From NCBI GenBank assembly GCA_028023455.1, contig JAQFVV010000036.1, positions 2,572,452-2,636,451 of the forward strand: a stretch of DNA of 64,000 bases, written 5' to 3'. The notes beneath the pieces were generated by a model. It was not told where the DNA came from. It was given only the letters and a program-made list of their open reading frames with translations, and did no database searches. Position 1 is the stretch's first letter, and each line of letters opens with the position of its first letter. Shown here piece after piece: positions 47,721-60,074 of the stretch. The translations under genes were made by a program, and so were the position numbers. This DNA comes from Epiperipatus broadwayi. Lineage: Eukaryota; Onychophora; Udeonychophora; Euonychophora; Peripatidae.

Positions 47721-48914
47721 GTTGCTGATAGAGATTTTAAATATTTTCTCTTACTGCACTTATCAATTAAGAGCTTGTTTGAGCTATTGGTACACTCTCT
47801 GTATTACATCTTAGCAGGTAATGTAATTATTTTTTTAAATATTTCTTCAGAGTTTCACGAATTGAGCTAAGAAATTATCAGATGAAAAAAACAAAGTAAA
47901 ACTACAGATAACTGCTAAAAAGGGAGGAGTAATATTCAGTGAATTTTTCTCAAAATAAGAAAATAAAGATTGATAATCATTAATTTTTAAAAAAGTTAAT
48001 GATTATAAATATCTTGGTTAGATTACTAATATAGATGGAAACATAATGAATAAAATTGTAAAATATAATTTGGATAGAGTGCTTTTGGTAGAAATAACTA
48101 TATATTTAAAAAAATATGTATGAAAAAAAAAAGTATTTGATAGATGTATTTGCCAGTTCTTACTTATGAATCTGAGAATTGAAAATCTAACAGAAAAGCA
48201 ATTCAAAAACTTCAGATCACTTAATAAAATATGGAGACACATATATATTAGAAGTAAGAAGAATTGATTAAAAATGAAATACACGAGTGAGTAAACAAAC
48301 AGGATTGCTGATGTCAAAAAATATTTAAGAAATTCAAATGAAAATGGGCTGGACATATTGCTAAAAATTATGAGAATAGTTGGACAATTAAATTTTAAAC
48401 TGGATCCCAAGAGATTATAAAAAACATAGAAAGAAACAACATATTAAATGGATAATTGAAATAAGAAAGTTTGCTAGTGTGTTGTGGAGAATATAGACTA
48501 GAGATCAAAGAAACTGGATTAAACTTTAAAATACATTCATTCTGCAATGGATCAATAATGAAAGTGTGTATATATATATTTGTTGCTTATTGATTTTTTA
48601 AAAATATTATTTCATGTCATTATCTATTTCTATAGGCATAATAAATCTAAATAAGATATCAAAGTACAATAAACCAAAAAAACACGTTATGTTATATATA
48701 TATATATTAATAAACCTATTTTTCTGGTACTTTATAATCACTATCAATATGAAAATATGTTTAAAAATAACATGATCACATCTCCAATACTAGCACATAA
48801 TTGTTTATAAACAAAGCAAAGCAAAACTCCATATAGTAGTGCCACCTGTGCTAAACAGAGTAATCAATGGATGCCAGAAGGCTTGTGCATAAAATCCCTA
48901 TCTAATGCCTACTC

Positions 48915-48973
48915 ATCCAATATCCCCAGACTAGTTTCTGGCTTATGGCCTTCGTCAGTGAGGAGCTTTGGAT
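48915..48973 (-). ncRNA. hammerhead ribozyme motif, family 1, best copy (4a)
   Basis: Minus strand, 59 nt, with both stem I helices perfect: ATCCAA with TTGGAT and TCCTCA with TGGGGA (one G-U), internal loop AGC/TA. Core CTGACGA; stem II AGGC-CATAA-GCCA; GAAAC-TA-GTC. Cleavage is expected between the bases complementary to 48929 and 48928. All invariant core bases are present. The only non-canonical spot is A opposed to A where a G-C pair usually closes stem II at the core. Confidence 0.88.
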
Positions 48974-49340
48974 CTGAGAGCGCTGCATCTAGATCTTAGG
49001 ATCTAATGCAACCCTCTAGCAACCACCTTTTATCTCTACTTAACTACAAAACTATGAGCATGAAATTGAAAACACAAAAAATATTTTCAATCTAAGCTCA
49101 ATAGCTTATATAGTCATATGGGTCTGAATTCAGTTCAGCACCCATACATTTTGGTGTCTTTGGCTCTTTAACAACCATAGCCACCACTACCCTATTATGA
49201 CTATATATGCTATTGAGCTTAGATTGAACATATTTTTTGTGTTTTCAATTTCATGCTCATAGTTTTATAGTTAAGTAGAGATAAAAGGTGGTTGCTAGAG
49301 GGTTGCATTAGATCCTAAGATCTAGATGCAGTGCTCTCAG

Positions 49341-49399
49341 ATACAAAGCTCCTCACTGACGAAGGCCACAAGCCAGAAACTAGTCTGGGGATATTGGAT
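49341..49399 (+). ncRNA. hammerhead ribozyme motif, family 1 (copy 4b)
   Basis: ATACAA (one mismatch to TTGGAT), AGC, TCCTCA, CTGACGA, AGGC-CACAA-GCCA, GAAAC-TA-GTC, TGGGGA, TA, TTGGAT. Cleavage is expected after C49385. It is the mirror partner of the motif at 48915-48973 in the same foldback. Stem II loop is CACAA here and CATAA in the partner. Confidence 0.87.
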
Positions 49400-49513
49400 G
49401 AGTAGGCATTAGATAGGGATTTTATGCACAAGCCTTCTGTCATCCATTGATTACTCTGTTTAGCACAGGTGGCACTACTATATGGAGTTTTGCTTTGCTA
49501 TGTTTAAAAATAA

Positions 49514-50324
49514 TGTAAATATATAATATTGTAATAATATATTTAGCACATAATTAAAAGATGCTTGCTAAACTTGTTGGATTTTGATAATCCACATCAC
49601 TTTTACACTTTTCATATGCAAACTATTAAATGAAATAATATATTTTAAATATAATTGAAATTTTGTTATTAATTCTTAAAATCTAACATGATTCTATAAA
49701 GTTCAGCACAATGGTGTAGTATTTCACCAAAGAGCTATCAGTTCGTGGATTCAAACTCAACTTCCCATTTCCAGTGTTCAATGTCATGTGATATCCTGAG
49801 TACGTAATTATCCAATTCTTTCTTGTATGTGCTAAATATGTTACTTTATACTTGAGTAAATATAAATCCATTTTTTAAAATCTCTCAGAATGCTGCCTAA
49901 ACAAAACCGTATTTGATTTTTCATCAACGCAAATACATAATATTATATACCCAAAAATACAATAAGTACAGAATACAAAAATAACAGATAACATGTGATG
50001 AGATGTAAAGCTGCATAACATTTTAATCATATTTAATATTTGATTTGATAATGCTTATTCAATACCTTGTCGTGGAAGTGAATAAAACTGGAAAAGAATC
50101 ACTTTAAACTCATTGGGAATTTTATTTTAAATACATAAAAATAATATATAAATATTTAATATTCATAAATTTCAATAATTAATATCTAATAAAATTATTT
50201 AAGATCATGCACTCCAAAGTTAAAAATCTGTAATAAACAAAATAGAGAAAATCAATCGCAAACTAACATTAACAATGAGTAAGTGTTATTTATCTGAAGG
50301 TTTGTAATGTTGGTATATTATAAG
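49514..50324. other. AT-rich spacer; weak tRNA-like stretch
   Basis: At about 49700-49765 a stretch with ACAATGGTGTAGTATTTC and GTGGATTCAAACTC resembles split pol III boxes and may be an eroded SINE. It is too diverged to call. Nothing else was recognised. Confidence 0.35.
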
Positions 50325-50520
50325 ATGTGATATGTTGGACTATTTCCATCATTTATGAGTGAATGTTGAATGTATAGAAAATTTTAAACTTTATTTAAAC
50401 TTTTCAAATACAAACAACTTGTTAGTAATAACACACAAATAGACAATACAGGTTAGGTTTTGAGTAGTATTATTCTACACCCTTCTTCAGGTGTTGCTGG
50501 CCTATATGCACAGTGACAAT
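50325..50520. repeat. dispersed repeat (partner of 14455 and 45945)
   Basis: Longest of the three copies: TTGGACTATTTCCATCATTTATG, TTGAATGTATAGAAAATTTT, AACTTTATTTAAACTTTTC, ACAGGTTAGGTTTTGAGTAG and CTTCTTCAGGTGTTGCTGG. Class unknown. Confidence 0.65.
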
Positions 50521-50539
50521 ATTTACTTAGAAGTTTAAC

Positions 50540-50615
50540 TCGCACCTTTAGATTCTTGAATAATGAATTTAAGGCAAACACTCTACCAAATGAGCTATTC
50601 TGTCAAAGGCAACAT
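50540..50615 (-). repeat. degenerate tRNA-like sequence
   Basis: On the minus strand AGAATAGCTCATTTGGTAGAG matches a tRNA D-arm/box A (TAGCTCAGT.GGTAGAG). About 50 bases later GGTGCGAGTTAAACTTC is a weak box B. No stable full cloverleaf is apparent. It is a tRNA pseudogene or the head of a second SINE family. Confidence 0.45.
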
Positions 50616-50619
50616 ATAG

Positions 50620-51300
50620 TAGAAATTTGATATATTTACATATGAGGGTTGGTTCAAATCCTCCTGAGTCCTCCAATTTTTTTTTATAACAAGTCTATTT
50701 TTTTTTTAATTTTCCCTAAGAGTAAGATTAATTAGAGGCTTCCATACCTTGTGTATTGCCACACTGGGTTGACATATAGGATTTTTGACATTTCTTGCCT
50801 GGTCTACTTTTGGGAGAACATAAAACCCTTACTATATTTTATAATAACTAAATGTTCGTTATTACTTTATTTAGTTTTAATATATAAATATATAAAGGAA
50901 ATCCATACCGTTTGGAAATAATATCTGAGTGTAAAATCTTTTTATCTCCCCACCAGCTTATTTGATCTTAAAAGAACAAAAAGAAATTACAATAAAAAGC
51001 CATTTTTGCTATATTTCACAGAAGATATAAAAAAGTATTAAGATTTAAAGTTTTCAAAAGGAGGTCATTAAAAGAAAATAGCATTTTATTTTTGGAAAGA
51101 CTGTTGATAATGACAATAGTGAAAAATATTGTTAAAAATAGCAAAATAAAAATTTAAATTTAATTTTACTACTTAGAGGTATAAAGATCTAATAATATAT
51201 ACAGTGATTGAAACTTGAGTCAAGATGAGTCCCTTGAGTATATATACAAATTCTGTTACAAAATAAACCTATAAGATTTGATAAGCAACATTCCTATTAC
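50620..51300. other. AT-rich spacer, nothing identified
   Basis: No gene, RNA or repeat was recognised. Confidence 0.45.
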
Positions 51301-51313
51301 GCTGTGAGAGTGA

Positions 51314-52069
<756 letters not shown>

Positions 52070-52075
52070 TTTCAA

Positions 52076-54870
52076 AGAAAGTAATTGGAAAACATTCTAT
52101 CTAGGGATAGAAATAGTTTATTACATTCACGTTATAGCAAAAAAAAAAGACATTGAACAGGCAGAACTAATGTTTATTATAGTATTTAAAGGTTCAATTA
52201 TAAAATAAACATTTGTATAGTATATGAATACATATATGAATCAATTGAGAGTATACAATTAATTAACTTAACTAGAGTATACTACATTGAATAGATACAA
52301 GAACTATTGAAATGAGGTTTTTAATTAAAGTTGGATATTGTGTTTCATTGCCTAGTGTTAGCTTCTGTATACTAACAATAAACAACATTACTTGACTTTT
52401 TCCTGTGGATTTTTCAAGCTTATATTAGATAACTCTAAAATAGGTGAAAAACTCCTTTTGAAAGCATATGATTCACCTGAGAAAGTCATTGTTGTTGTTG
52501 GTACAATTAATTTTCCTAGATAAATGATTTAAATAGCCTGCAGTTATAAAATTGAATTGTCTGAAATATATTAAAACTGATCTGGTATCACACCCATATA
52601 ATTATGCAAATAAATGATCCATTTCAGGTTCTTAATTTACTAAATGGCATAAAAATATAAAAATTATTAGTTTGTATGTTGAATTAAAATCTGTTAAAAA
52701 CAAATAGAAGTTGTCATTACAACTTTAAAAACTCAAAACATACCTAATATAACCAAGGACCAATACTCTGTGTTTTGGATATATATCAATTCATTATCCT
52801 TCAAAACTAATTCCCCAATAGTCAGCAGAAAGTGTGGATGTAAAGTATATCCCAGTAACAAAAATATATTTAAATTTAAAGATAACATATAAAAAATTAA
52901 GAAAAAGTTAAATCTAGATGATTTTATAATTATCCTTATAAGAGAGTGATTAATATGATTGGATTGACATAATCCATAAGCATCACCTAGCAGAGACATA
53001 AAAAAAAACTTAATTTCCAAGCCCATATTAACAGCTGGATATTTACTCATTGTACCATTCTCTTGCAAAGTTCAAATTCTTATATCAATTGTTATCACCT
53101 TATTGAAAGGTAAATAAATGTTTTGCAGAGCAGAAATATTTTTTTGGTTTTTATCCTTGCAAAATTTTATAAATTTAAACTTAAAATATTTCGTTATAGT
53201 GCTTCAAAGATTAATAATGTTCGACTGCATTTGTGGTTGTTTCAGACTTTGAATTATAGCAGTTTTGGAATGAGTAATTAAAGTGTTCAAGATTTATTAT
53301 TACATTGGGAGGTAAACATTATATTCACAAACAGGTGAAACTTAAATTATCAAATATTTATATTTAATAACTTGTGCTCAATTATTCTAATGAGATAAAT
53401 TCTACACATTTAGTAATTATGAATTTAATAGAATGTAATGGTAAATTTAAATAAAAATTTCTACTATTATTTTGTTGTAAATAATGTCAGAGACATTATA
53501 TGTGATAATGAAGTATAAAATTAATTTAAAAAAGCAAGAATACTTTCAATGTGGCAGTATGATATAATTATATAAAAAAAATGTTTCACCATTAAAATTT
53601 AAGAAACCAATTTTTTTATTTATTTGACCTCCATTGGTTCTCTGATTCAACGTATATTTATTTAGAATGCTAAATCAAAGTTCATTGATCTTTCTCTGTC
53701 ATGTCTTTTTTCACAAATTACTCAACAACATATGAGTCGAATCCATATCTATTTTCCTTTCCATGACTATAAATATTAGTCAGCTGTCAAATTTTAATTA
53801 TGTGTCAAGATATGGGGAAAGAATTGTTTGATTCTAATTTGGAAATGTTCGACAAATTGGAAATTGCTTAAGAAGGATGAAAACATAAAGATAAATTGTT
53901 TGATAGAGCAGTTAGGGTTTTACAAACTGTCTTAAAAAAGAAGCATTCGTTTGGTTAAAAAGCTATTGCTTTTTAAAAGTTAAATATAACAGAGTTACAT
54001 ATATTAAGAAGAACAAAGAAAATTATATTATTTTATTAGATAATAAGATTTTTAAATAAAAAATGTTTTTTGCAAATTTCTTTTTTAAAGTTTAATAAAT
54101 TGGATAACAATAATATAAAAATTAATAACAACAAATTCATTAAAAATATTCACAAAATGCATAAATTATATGACCAAAAGGATTATTTGTGAATGTATCT
54201 ATTAAGTGATATTATGCTAAGATTGTTTGTGAGTATTAAAATGCATAAGAAACGTTATTCTTTAAAAATAATGGTTAACTTTGGTACTGCATATTATTAT
54301 GGGTGTCAAAATATATAATGCAATTGTTAAAAGAGGAAATAAATTTTTGAAAAAATTACAATTAAACCTTCATTTCAAGTTGCAGATCTTAATGAAAAGG
54401 TAATTGACTCTATTAAATATAGAATGACATCATTGATGCAGAGTGACTGTATGCTCATGTTCAGGTTGCGCAAAGCACAAAAGTGCATCATTGTGGGTGC
54501 CATGTCACATGATAAATAACAAAATTTATGTATAATTGAAAATTTTTAAATTTCCAAATCATTCTATTGTTAGAAACACATTTTGTTTGTAAATATTTTT
54601 TATTTAAAAATAAGTGGATTACTTTTTACTTAATCTTGTGAAAAATGGTTGAAATATACTATAGTATATACTACATATCTATTCTACTATTGTGGTAAAC
54701 TCAATAAAGAGATGTCATGTCACTATAATAATTGATAAAACTTTTATGTAAATAAAAATATTTAAATTTTTAAATCATTCCATTGTTAGAAACATGTTCT
54801 GGTTGTAAATGTTTTTTATTTAAATATGAGAGGATTTCTTTTTTACTTAGCAATGTGACTATTCTTCAAA
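52076..54870. other. AT-rich spacer, nothing identified
   Basis: A minus-strand open frame of 111 codons at 52733-53068 has hydrophobic stretches but no recognised family, and no start or splice context supports it. Two similar blocks TTTTTAAATC/TTTCCAAATCATTC-CATTGTTAGAAACA recur at about 54545 and 54765 (a ~225-bp tandem-like duplication). Confidence 0.45.
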
Positions 54871-54884
54871 ATATATCACAGTAT

Positions 54885-55040
54885 AAAAAAGAGACCACAT
54901 GTGAGATGGCTGGATAAAATAAGAAAGGGTGCAGGGGTGATTTGGAGAAGAGGAGCTAAAGATCGAAGAAGATGGATTGAATTTGGAGAGACCTTCATCC
55001 TGCAGTAAACTGATAATGACTGATGATGATGATATATTAT
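54885..55040 (+). pseudogene. RTE-type LINE 3' end fragment
   Basis: RPHVRWLDKIRKGAGVIW then RRGAKDRRRWIEFGETFI and LQ-stop match the conserved C-terminus of RTE ORF2 ('RP..RW.D.I.K.AG..W...A.DR..W..LGE.FIQQW'). It is followed by ACTGATAATGACTGATGATGATGAT, the short GAT-rich 3' tail expected of RTE elements. It is strongly 5'-truncated, as usual for LINE copies. The reading frame is open over about 45 codons, so this copy is younger than the one at 46.4-48.6 kb. Confidence 0.85.
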
Positions 55041-55800
55041 TCACTCTACAATTACACTAAACTGAATAAGTACATCTCACTGTGATAATTAATAAAATTT
55101 ATTCTAATTTGTAGAAAAAATAGCATTACTCTTAAAAATTCATTTAAAAATAAATGTATTTAAAAAATATTGCTTCAAAATAATTACAGTAATTCTGCAA
55201 TATAGTTACAGAGTAGATAATTACTTTTATCAACCCTATGTCATCAATTGTAGTATGGTGTGTTTGGTTTAGGACAGCATTAATGTGTTATACTCTGAAA
55301 TATGGGATTGATGGATCTATTCTGATAATGACTCGGAATTTTTATAATATCAATATTGTCGCTTTTTTTAATAAAATAATGATATATTTTTATATGTTTT
55401 ACTAATCTATTTTTCCTTGACAAAAATTATGAAGATAAAAATTAGTTGCAAATTTTCTTAAACCATTAGTTAATAAGGACTTTTCCCAAAATGAATCTGA
55501 TTGCAAGTTTTCAGAATCATATTTATGTTATTTATGATGTGTTGAGAAAATTTGTAAAAGTTATTTTATTGCTGCAAAAAGGATGAGAATTAATATGCAA
55601 AAAAAAAAGTAAAAGGAAATAATTTTTAAATGTTCTAATGTTTCCTATACATGAGGGGTCAGATTGACTTTAGGTCAACATAGATGTGATGAGAATCTCA
55701 GCCTCAGGGTGGCTTTAGATCATTCCATCATCAGATTTTCAATTGAAGATTTGGAGTGTGTAGTGGATTGAAGTCAGTCCATTAAAGTATAAAGATTGGT
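55041..55800. other. AT-rich spacer, nothing identified
   Basis: No recognised feature apart from a less AT-rich stretch at 55650-55780 of unknown class. Confidence 0.45.
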
Positions 55801-55804
55801 TATC

Positions 55805-55807
<3 letters not shown>

Positions 55808-55844
<37 letters not shown>

Positions 55845-55847
55845 TAT

Positions 55848-55882
<35 letters not shown>
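55808..55882. repeat. (TA)n microsatellite
   Basis: Two long TA runs separated by TTAATATAACA. The whole tract is self-complementary. Confidence 0.95.
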
Positions 55883-55883
<1 letters not shown>

Positions 55884-55904
55884 CACTTATTGTATATATA
55901 TGTA

Positions 55905-56060
55905 GAGATGATAATCTGGACTACTGATGGTTGGTTTAGCATGAAATATGTATATTGGTGATTATTCATCTTTTTGACATATATGTGTTCAGGTGTATCA
56001 GTGTCATGAGATAGAGTGGAGAGTGGTGGCTCATGTGAAAGTTTGTGCTCATACACCCTA
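55905..56060. repeat. diverged relative of the 60.1-60.3 kb MITE
   Basis: GTATATTGGTGATTATTCATCTTTTT, GTGTATCAGTGTCATGAGATAG.GTGGA and a following stretch correspond to 60167-60250. Only the loop and right arm are clear. Confidence 0.65.
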
Positions 56061-56099
56061 TATAGTAAATAAAATTTTATAAAAGACATTTTGTTTCAA

Positions 56100-58140
56100 T
56101 TTGTAAAAAAAAAAAAAAAACAATCCTCCATCACAGAAATGTAATCACAATAAAAAAAAAATAATAATTCCAAAAAATTCAAAGTAAATATCAACAGTTA
56201 AGAAGTATGTAATCGAAATTAATTTTTGGAGCTGAGACCTTTGTCAAAAACAAGAGCTATAAAATTTAAAAAAGAAAACTGTTACATAGTTCATTAACTG
56301 CTGTTTATTTCCACATTTTTTGGAGTTAATATTACTTGTGATTGCGCTTCTGTAGTGGAGGTTTTTTAAACCAGGTTTTTATCATGCACATTTAACTTCC
56401 ATTTTGCTATTTTCTGTATATAATGGTTTGATTTTGTTTAATTTTAGAACTGTTGTCTTTGATAAGGATGCCCAGCATGAAAAAGCATTTTGATTATATA
56501 CTTCATTAATTAGTGTTTATTTCTGTATTATTGTTTTAATTTACACATTTTATTTCATGGGATGCTGGGTGCTGAAATTTCATTTGTACAAAGCTGCATC
56601 TCACCTATGTGGATGCCCTAACTGAAAGCAAAGGAATTATACTACACATTAATTAGTAGAAAAGAATGTATTAAAAATAGTGATTAGTTATTATTTAATA
56701 AAAATGTTGATAAATAAAAGTGTGTATTTATTCAAGATCTATTAACTTGGATTGATAATCATATTATAGCTACATTTATAGGCAATATATATGTTTTAAC
56801 AAAATCAGTCTATTAGGCTGTCTATTAGATGATCATATTAAATTTATATATTGTGACCTTTAGCTTTGTCAGAAGCTAAATGCCAAGTCAAGTTTGTGCC
56901 AAGACATCTAAAAAAATTATATAATTTAATTTTGTAATAAACAAATTTTTATTAGTGCTTTATAATGGCATAATTTTGGCATTAAAAGGTTACTATATCA
57001 GTATTTTATCAATTGTATAGCTGTAATAGAATTTTTGACAGCTTAAGTTATAATATTTAAAAGCTAAAATACATGCTTATCACGGTAAAATCATTAAATC
57101 TTTACAAAGCAGATAAAGCAAAATGATAAATAATGTATTTTTAAGTTAATAATATTAATTTAATTCTAATATAATTGTTAAAATGTGTCAAAAAACTTGT
57201 ATTAATTTTTTAAAATTAAGAAACCAGGTTCAATCCCTATATGTTGGTTTGCTGTTACTTAAATCAAATCTACAATATTTTAGTTCATTTTAATTTTAAC
57301 ACATAATATTCTAGTTAAATATTTTAAATTTATTTGTATAAAAAAAGTTTAATAAAACTAATAATTAAAGATGGAAGTTTAAAGTAATAGATAGGTGATT
57401 GTTGAATGACTAAATAAATATTTTATTTTATTTAACATTATTTATTTAGAAATACTATTTAATGTCTAGTTTTAAAAAGACAATTTAAATAATCTGTTCT
57501 GAGAAACTTGTCTAGATTAAAACAATGATAAATAAGTGTATTAAATATTATCTATAATATTTGTTTTATTTTAATACAATGTAAATTTAAGTTATGTAAT
57601 ATTTTTGTTTCATTTTAATGTTTAAGTAATTATTTTATTTGCAACAAGGAAGTGTTTTAAATTAATTTTTAATTGTCTAGACAAAGTTGATCTTATTTTA
57701 AAATGTGAATAAATAATTAATTTTAGCTGATAACATTCCTTAGTTACATTAGATCAGGGGGATTCAAACTAATCAAGAAAGAGGATATAGGTTAAAAGAT
57801 TAATCAAAGTTTTGTAAAATGGTCACATGACTACTAGTATAAATATGTGAACATGACATCTGATCACACGCATTCTTCTTCATTCTTATTTTGACTCTTC
57901 TCTTTTCTATCTCTTCAATCAGTTTAATTTGTAGTGGTTGAATTTTAAAAAGTCCAGTTAAATTTTTAAGTATAATTTTCCTTAAATTTTATTATTGCTT
58001 AGCTTAAGTATCTTAGGGTAAATTACAATATCTAGACACAATTATCAGAATTGAAACCCAAAAGGAACTGAAATCTTCATTTTCCAACCAGCTTTATTGG
58101 TAGTGTAATTTTGTTATTACACTGTTTAAAATGTATTTTT
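56100..58140. other. AT-rich spacer, nothing identified
   Basis: No gene, RNA or repeat family was recognised. Confidence 0.45.
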
Positions 58141-58146
58141 GTCAAG

Positions 58147-58243
58147 CATTGGTGGCCAAGTAGTTAGCACAGCTGCCTTGCAAGCAGTTGTCCCAGGTTT
58201 GCAGGTTCACTTTCTGGCTGATGCTTTGACACGTGAAAAAAAA
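58147..58243 (+). mobile_element. tRNA-derived SINE
   Basis: TTGGTGGCCAAGTAGTTAGC (box A), TGCCTTGCAAGCAG anticodon arm, GCAGGTTCACTTTCTGGC (box B region), TGATGCTTTGACACGTG tail and an A-run. The body shares its tail with the copy at 4826. Confidence 0.88.
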
Positions 58244-58249
58244 TGTTAT

Positions 58250-60070
58250 CTTTAAAATTTTTCACATTGGAGAACTTCAAATTTTATTATTATTATTGCC
58301 ATTATAATAATGTAAGAGATATTGTCAATTTCAAGATACATAGAAACATCTGTTTTACATTTAAAGTTGTCATAATCTATTTAAAACTATATATTTTCCT
58401 TTGATAAGTATGTTTGATAAGATATCTATAAAAATGATTTAAGTCTACAAAAAAAGTAATTGACTTAACATTAATATTCTTGAAATAAGCAATTTGTTTG
58501 GGCTATTATTTTAATAATGACATTATTTATGACAGTATAAATAAAATTCACTTATTATGACTTTTGAAAGAAAAATATTATTTTCTGAAGGTGGCAGTAA
58601 TAAAAAAAATCAACTTGCCATAAACAGATTAATAAATATATGAAATTTAAAAAATTTCACATGATAAAAAAAATATAATATATATCTGTAAAAAGGGCAT
58701 TATATTTAAGTGAACTTAAATGATCTTCTGTGTTTAAAGATGTATAATGCCTGCAATAATATTTACATACTTCAAGCTTTCTTTTCTCTCCCTGAACATT
58801 ACTAAGGAAACCATTGTGGTCATAAAAATAACATTTAAAATGAAGCAAATCCTCCTGAAAATGTTTTATAATACTGAATAAATATGATTTATCAGAAGTA
58901 TTCTATTATAAAATATTCTCATTATTATTACAAATTAGGATAATTTGTATGATGGATTAATTTTTGGAAAACCTAAATTTAAATATTAAGAGGAGATACT
59001 TATTGCTAATTAATGAACCTTTATCATAATTTAAATGTATTTGATGCTTATTTAATAAATGGTCATACGTGTATCTTATTAATTTCTAAAATAATTATCT
59101 GAAATTTTCATCAAGGATATCTAGAAAGTATTTTATCTTCTAGATCTTACATTTTAATTATATTATATTGCATTTTATGCTGGACATATTTTCTATCCAC
59201 AATACTTTGCTGCCAAATGTTCATGTTCTTATTCCAGATTAATGGTTTATTAGAAGAAGAAAGCATAAGGACTTTACTTAATTTAAAATGTTACATTCAA
59301 AATATCAGCTTTTCAAGCTAATTGAGCATGTGCCTGGTAAAAGGTCAAATTTACTTGTATTTATGATTTTTGCATACAATTTTTATTCCAAATGCACATT
59401 ATTTTCATATTGTACATTATATAAAAGTGATATTAAATACATAGAGCTTTTAAAAGAAATATTTAAAAATGTATATTAAAAGAAACTTAGACATAATAAA
59501 AAATTGATGTTATTACTATATGTATTGATTATTAGATATAATATTGGAGTGATATGTGCCAAGCAGTTCAATGTATACATTTGGATATCTATGAATTTGA
59601 ATAGGCTAATCACTAATACAAAAGAGAAAGTAGATAAGAGAGTAATCTAATGTAGTATATACTGTGGGTGTAGACCATAAGATTATCTATATTCCTGTTA
59701 CAGAGAGACTAAGAAGAATTTGAAGAGCAAAAATACCACAGAATTCACATATGTATAATCAGCTAAAACAAATTTTAGGAAAATCCTTTTGTATTTTATA
59801 ATCACGAAAAAAAATGTAAACATGAATTTAATTCAGATATTGATAGTTTGTGAAGAAAGAAATGACACAAAGATACATATCAAACAATCATGGTCTATTG
59901 TGCAAAATAAACACATGATGTATCAGAAAGCCATTAGCATTCATATAATTAAAAAAAAATGGTTTTATTAAAATTTACTCATAAAATATTGTTGTTTCTT
60001 AATAACTATGGTAATGCATTGAAAGAATACAGTCCTTTTTTTTCTTTAATGAATTTTATACTTTACTCTT
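58250..60070. other. AT-rich spacer, nothing identified
   Basis: No gene, RNA or repeat family was recognised. Confidence 0.45.
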
Positions 60071-60074
60071 TATT

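Larger units (their letters stand above)
47345..47811. mobile_element. foldback element with inverted pair of family-2 hammerheads
   Basis: The arms start ATGTAAACAGAGATTGTACC on the left and are reverse-complemented at the right end (GGTACACTCTCTGTATTACAT). They continue through CAATAGCTCAAA, GAGCTCTTAATTGATAAGTG and AGAGAAAATATTTAAAATCTCTATC. Each arm carries one hammerhead motif facing the other. The centre holds GACACTAGATCCAAAATATC and its inverse. It lies inside the RTE LINE, so it inserted later. No clean target duplication was found. Confidence 0.85.
46380..48565 (+). pseudogene. RTE-type LINE reverse transcriptase, interrupted
   Basis: The plus-strand order matches RTE ORF2. NVFTNSKKKLDLK at about 46880-46930 is the entry region. 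After a frameshift near 46960, MNKYDLPLCFGFVDYEKTFD carries motif A (47000-47035) with Asp retained. The middle of the palm (motifs B and C) is missing or displaced by a ribozyme foldback at about 47345-47811. Then NDYKYLG..ITNIDGNIMNKI (about 48000-48050), MGWT and NSWTIKF (48345-48395) and NWIKL.NTFILQWINNE at the end match the conserved RTE C-terminus ('YLG..IT.DG', 'W.IKI', 'W..LGEAFIQQW'). Stops and frameshifts are frequent. The same family occurs at 41.0-42.0 and 54.9 kb. Confidence 0.8.
48771..49498. mobile_element. hammerhead-ribozyme retroposon, inverted-pair copy 4 (728 bp)
   Basis: Flanked by a 15-bp direct repeat TATGTTTAAAAATAA at 48756-48770 and 49499-49513. It starts CATGATCACATCTCCAATACTAGCAC. 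Arms of about 300 bp (48819-49125 against 49200-49498) are nearly perfect inverted repeats, each with a hammerhead. The loop (GGGTCTGAATTCAG..ACCACTACCC) matches the body of the 61 kb copy. It is the best preserved member and probably recent. Confidence 0.9.

Noticed and set aside
48018-48410. 130-codon open frame (minus)
   Set aside because: It is antisense to the RTE LINE C-terminal region, whose similarity is on the plus strand.
52733-53068. 111-codon hydrophobic open frame (minus)
   Set aside because: No recognised domain, AT-driven hydrophobic composition and no supporting context; likely chance.
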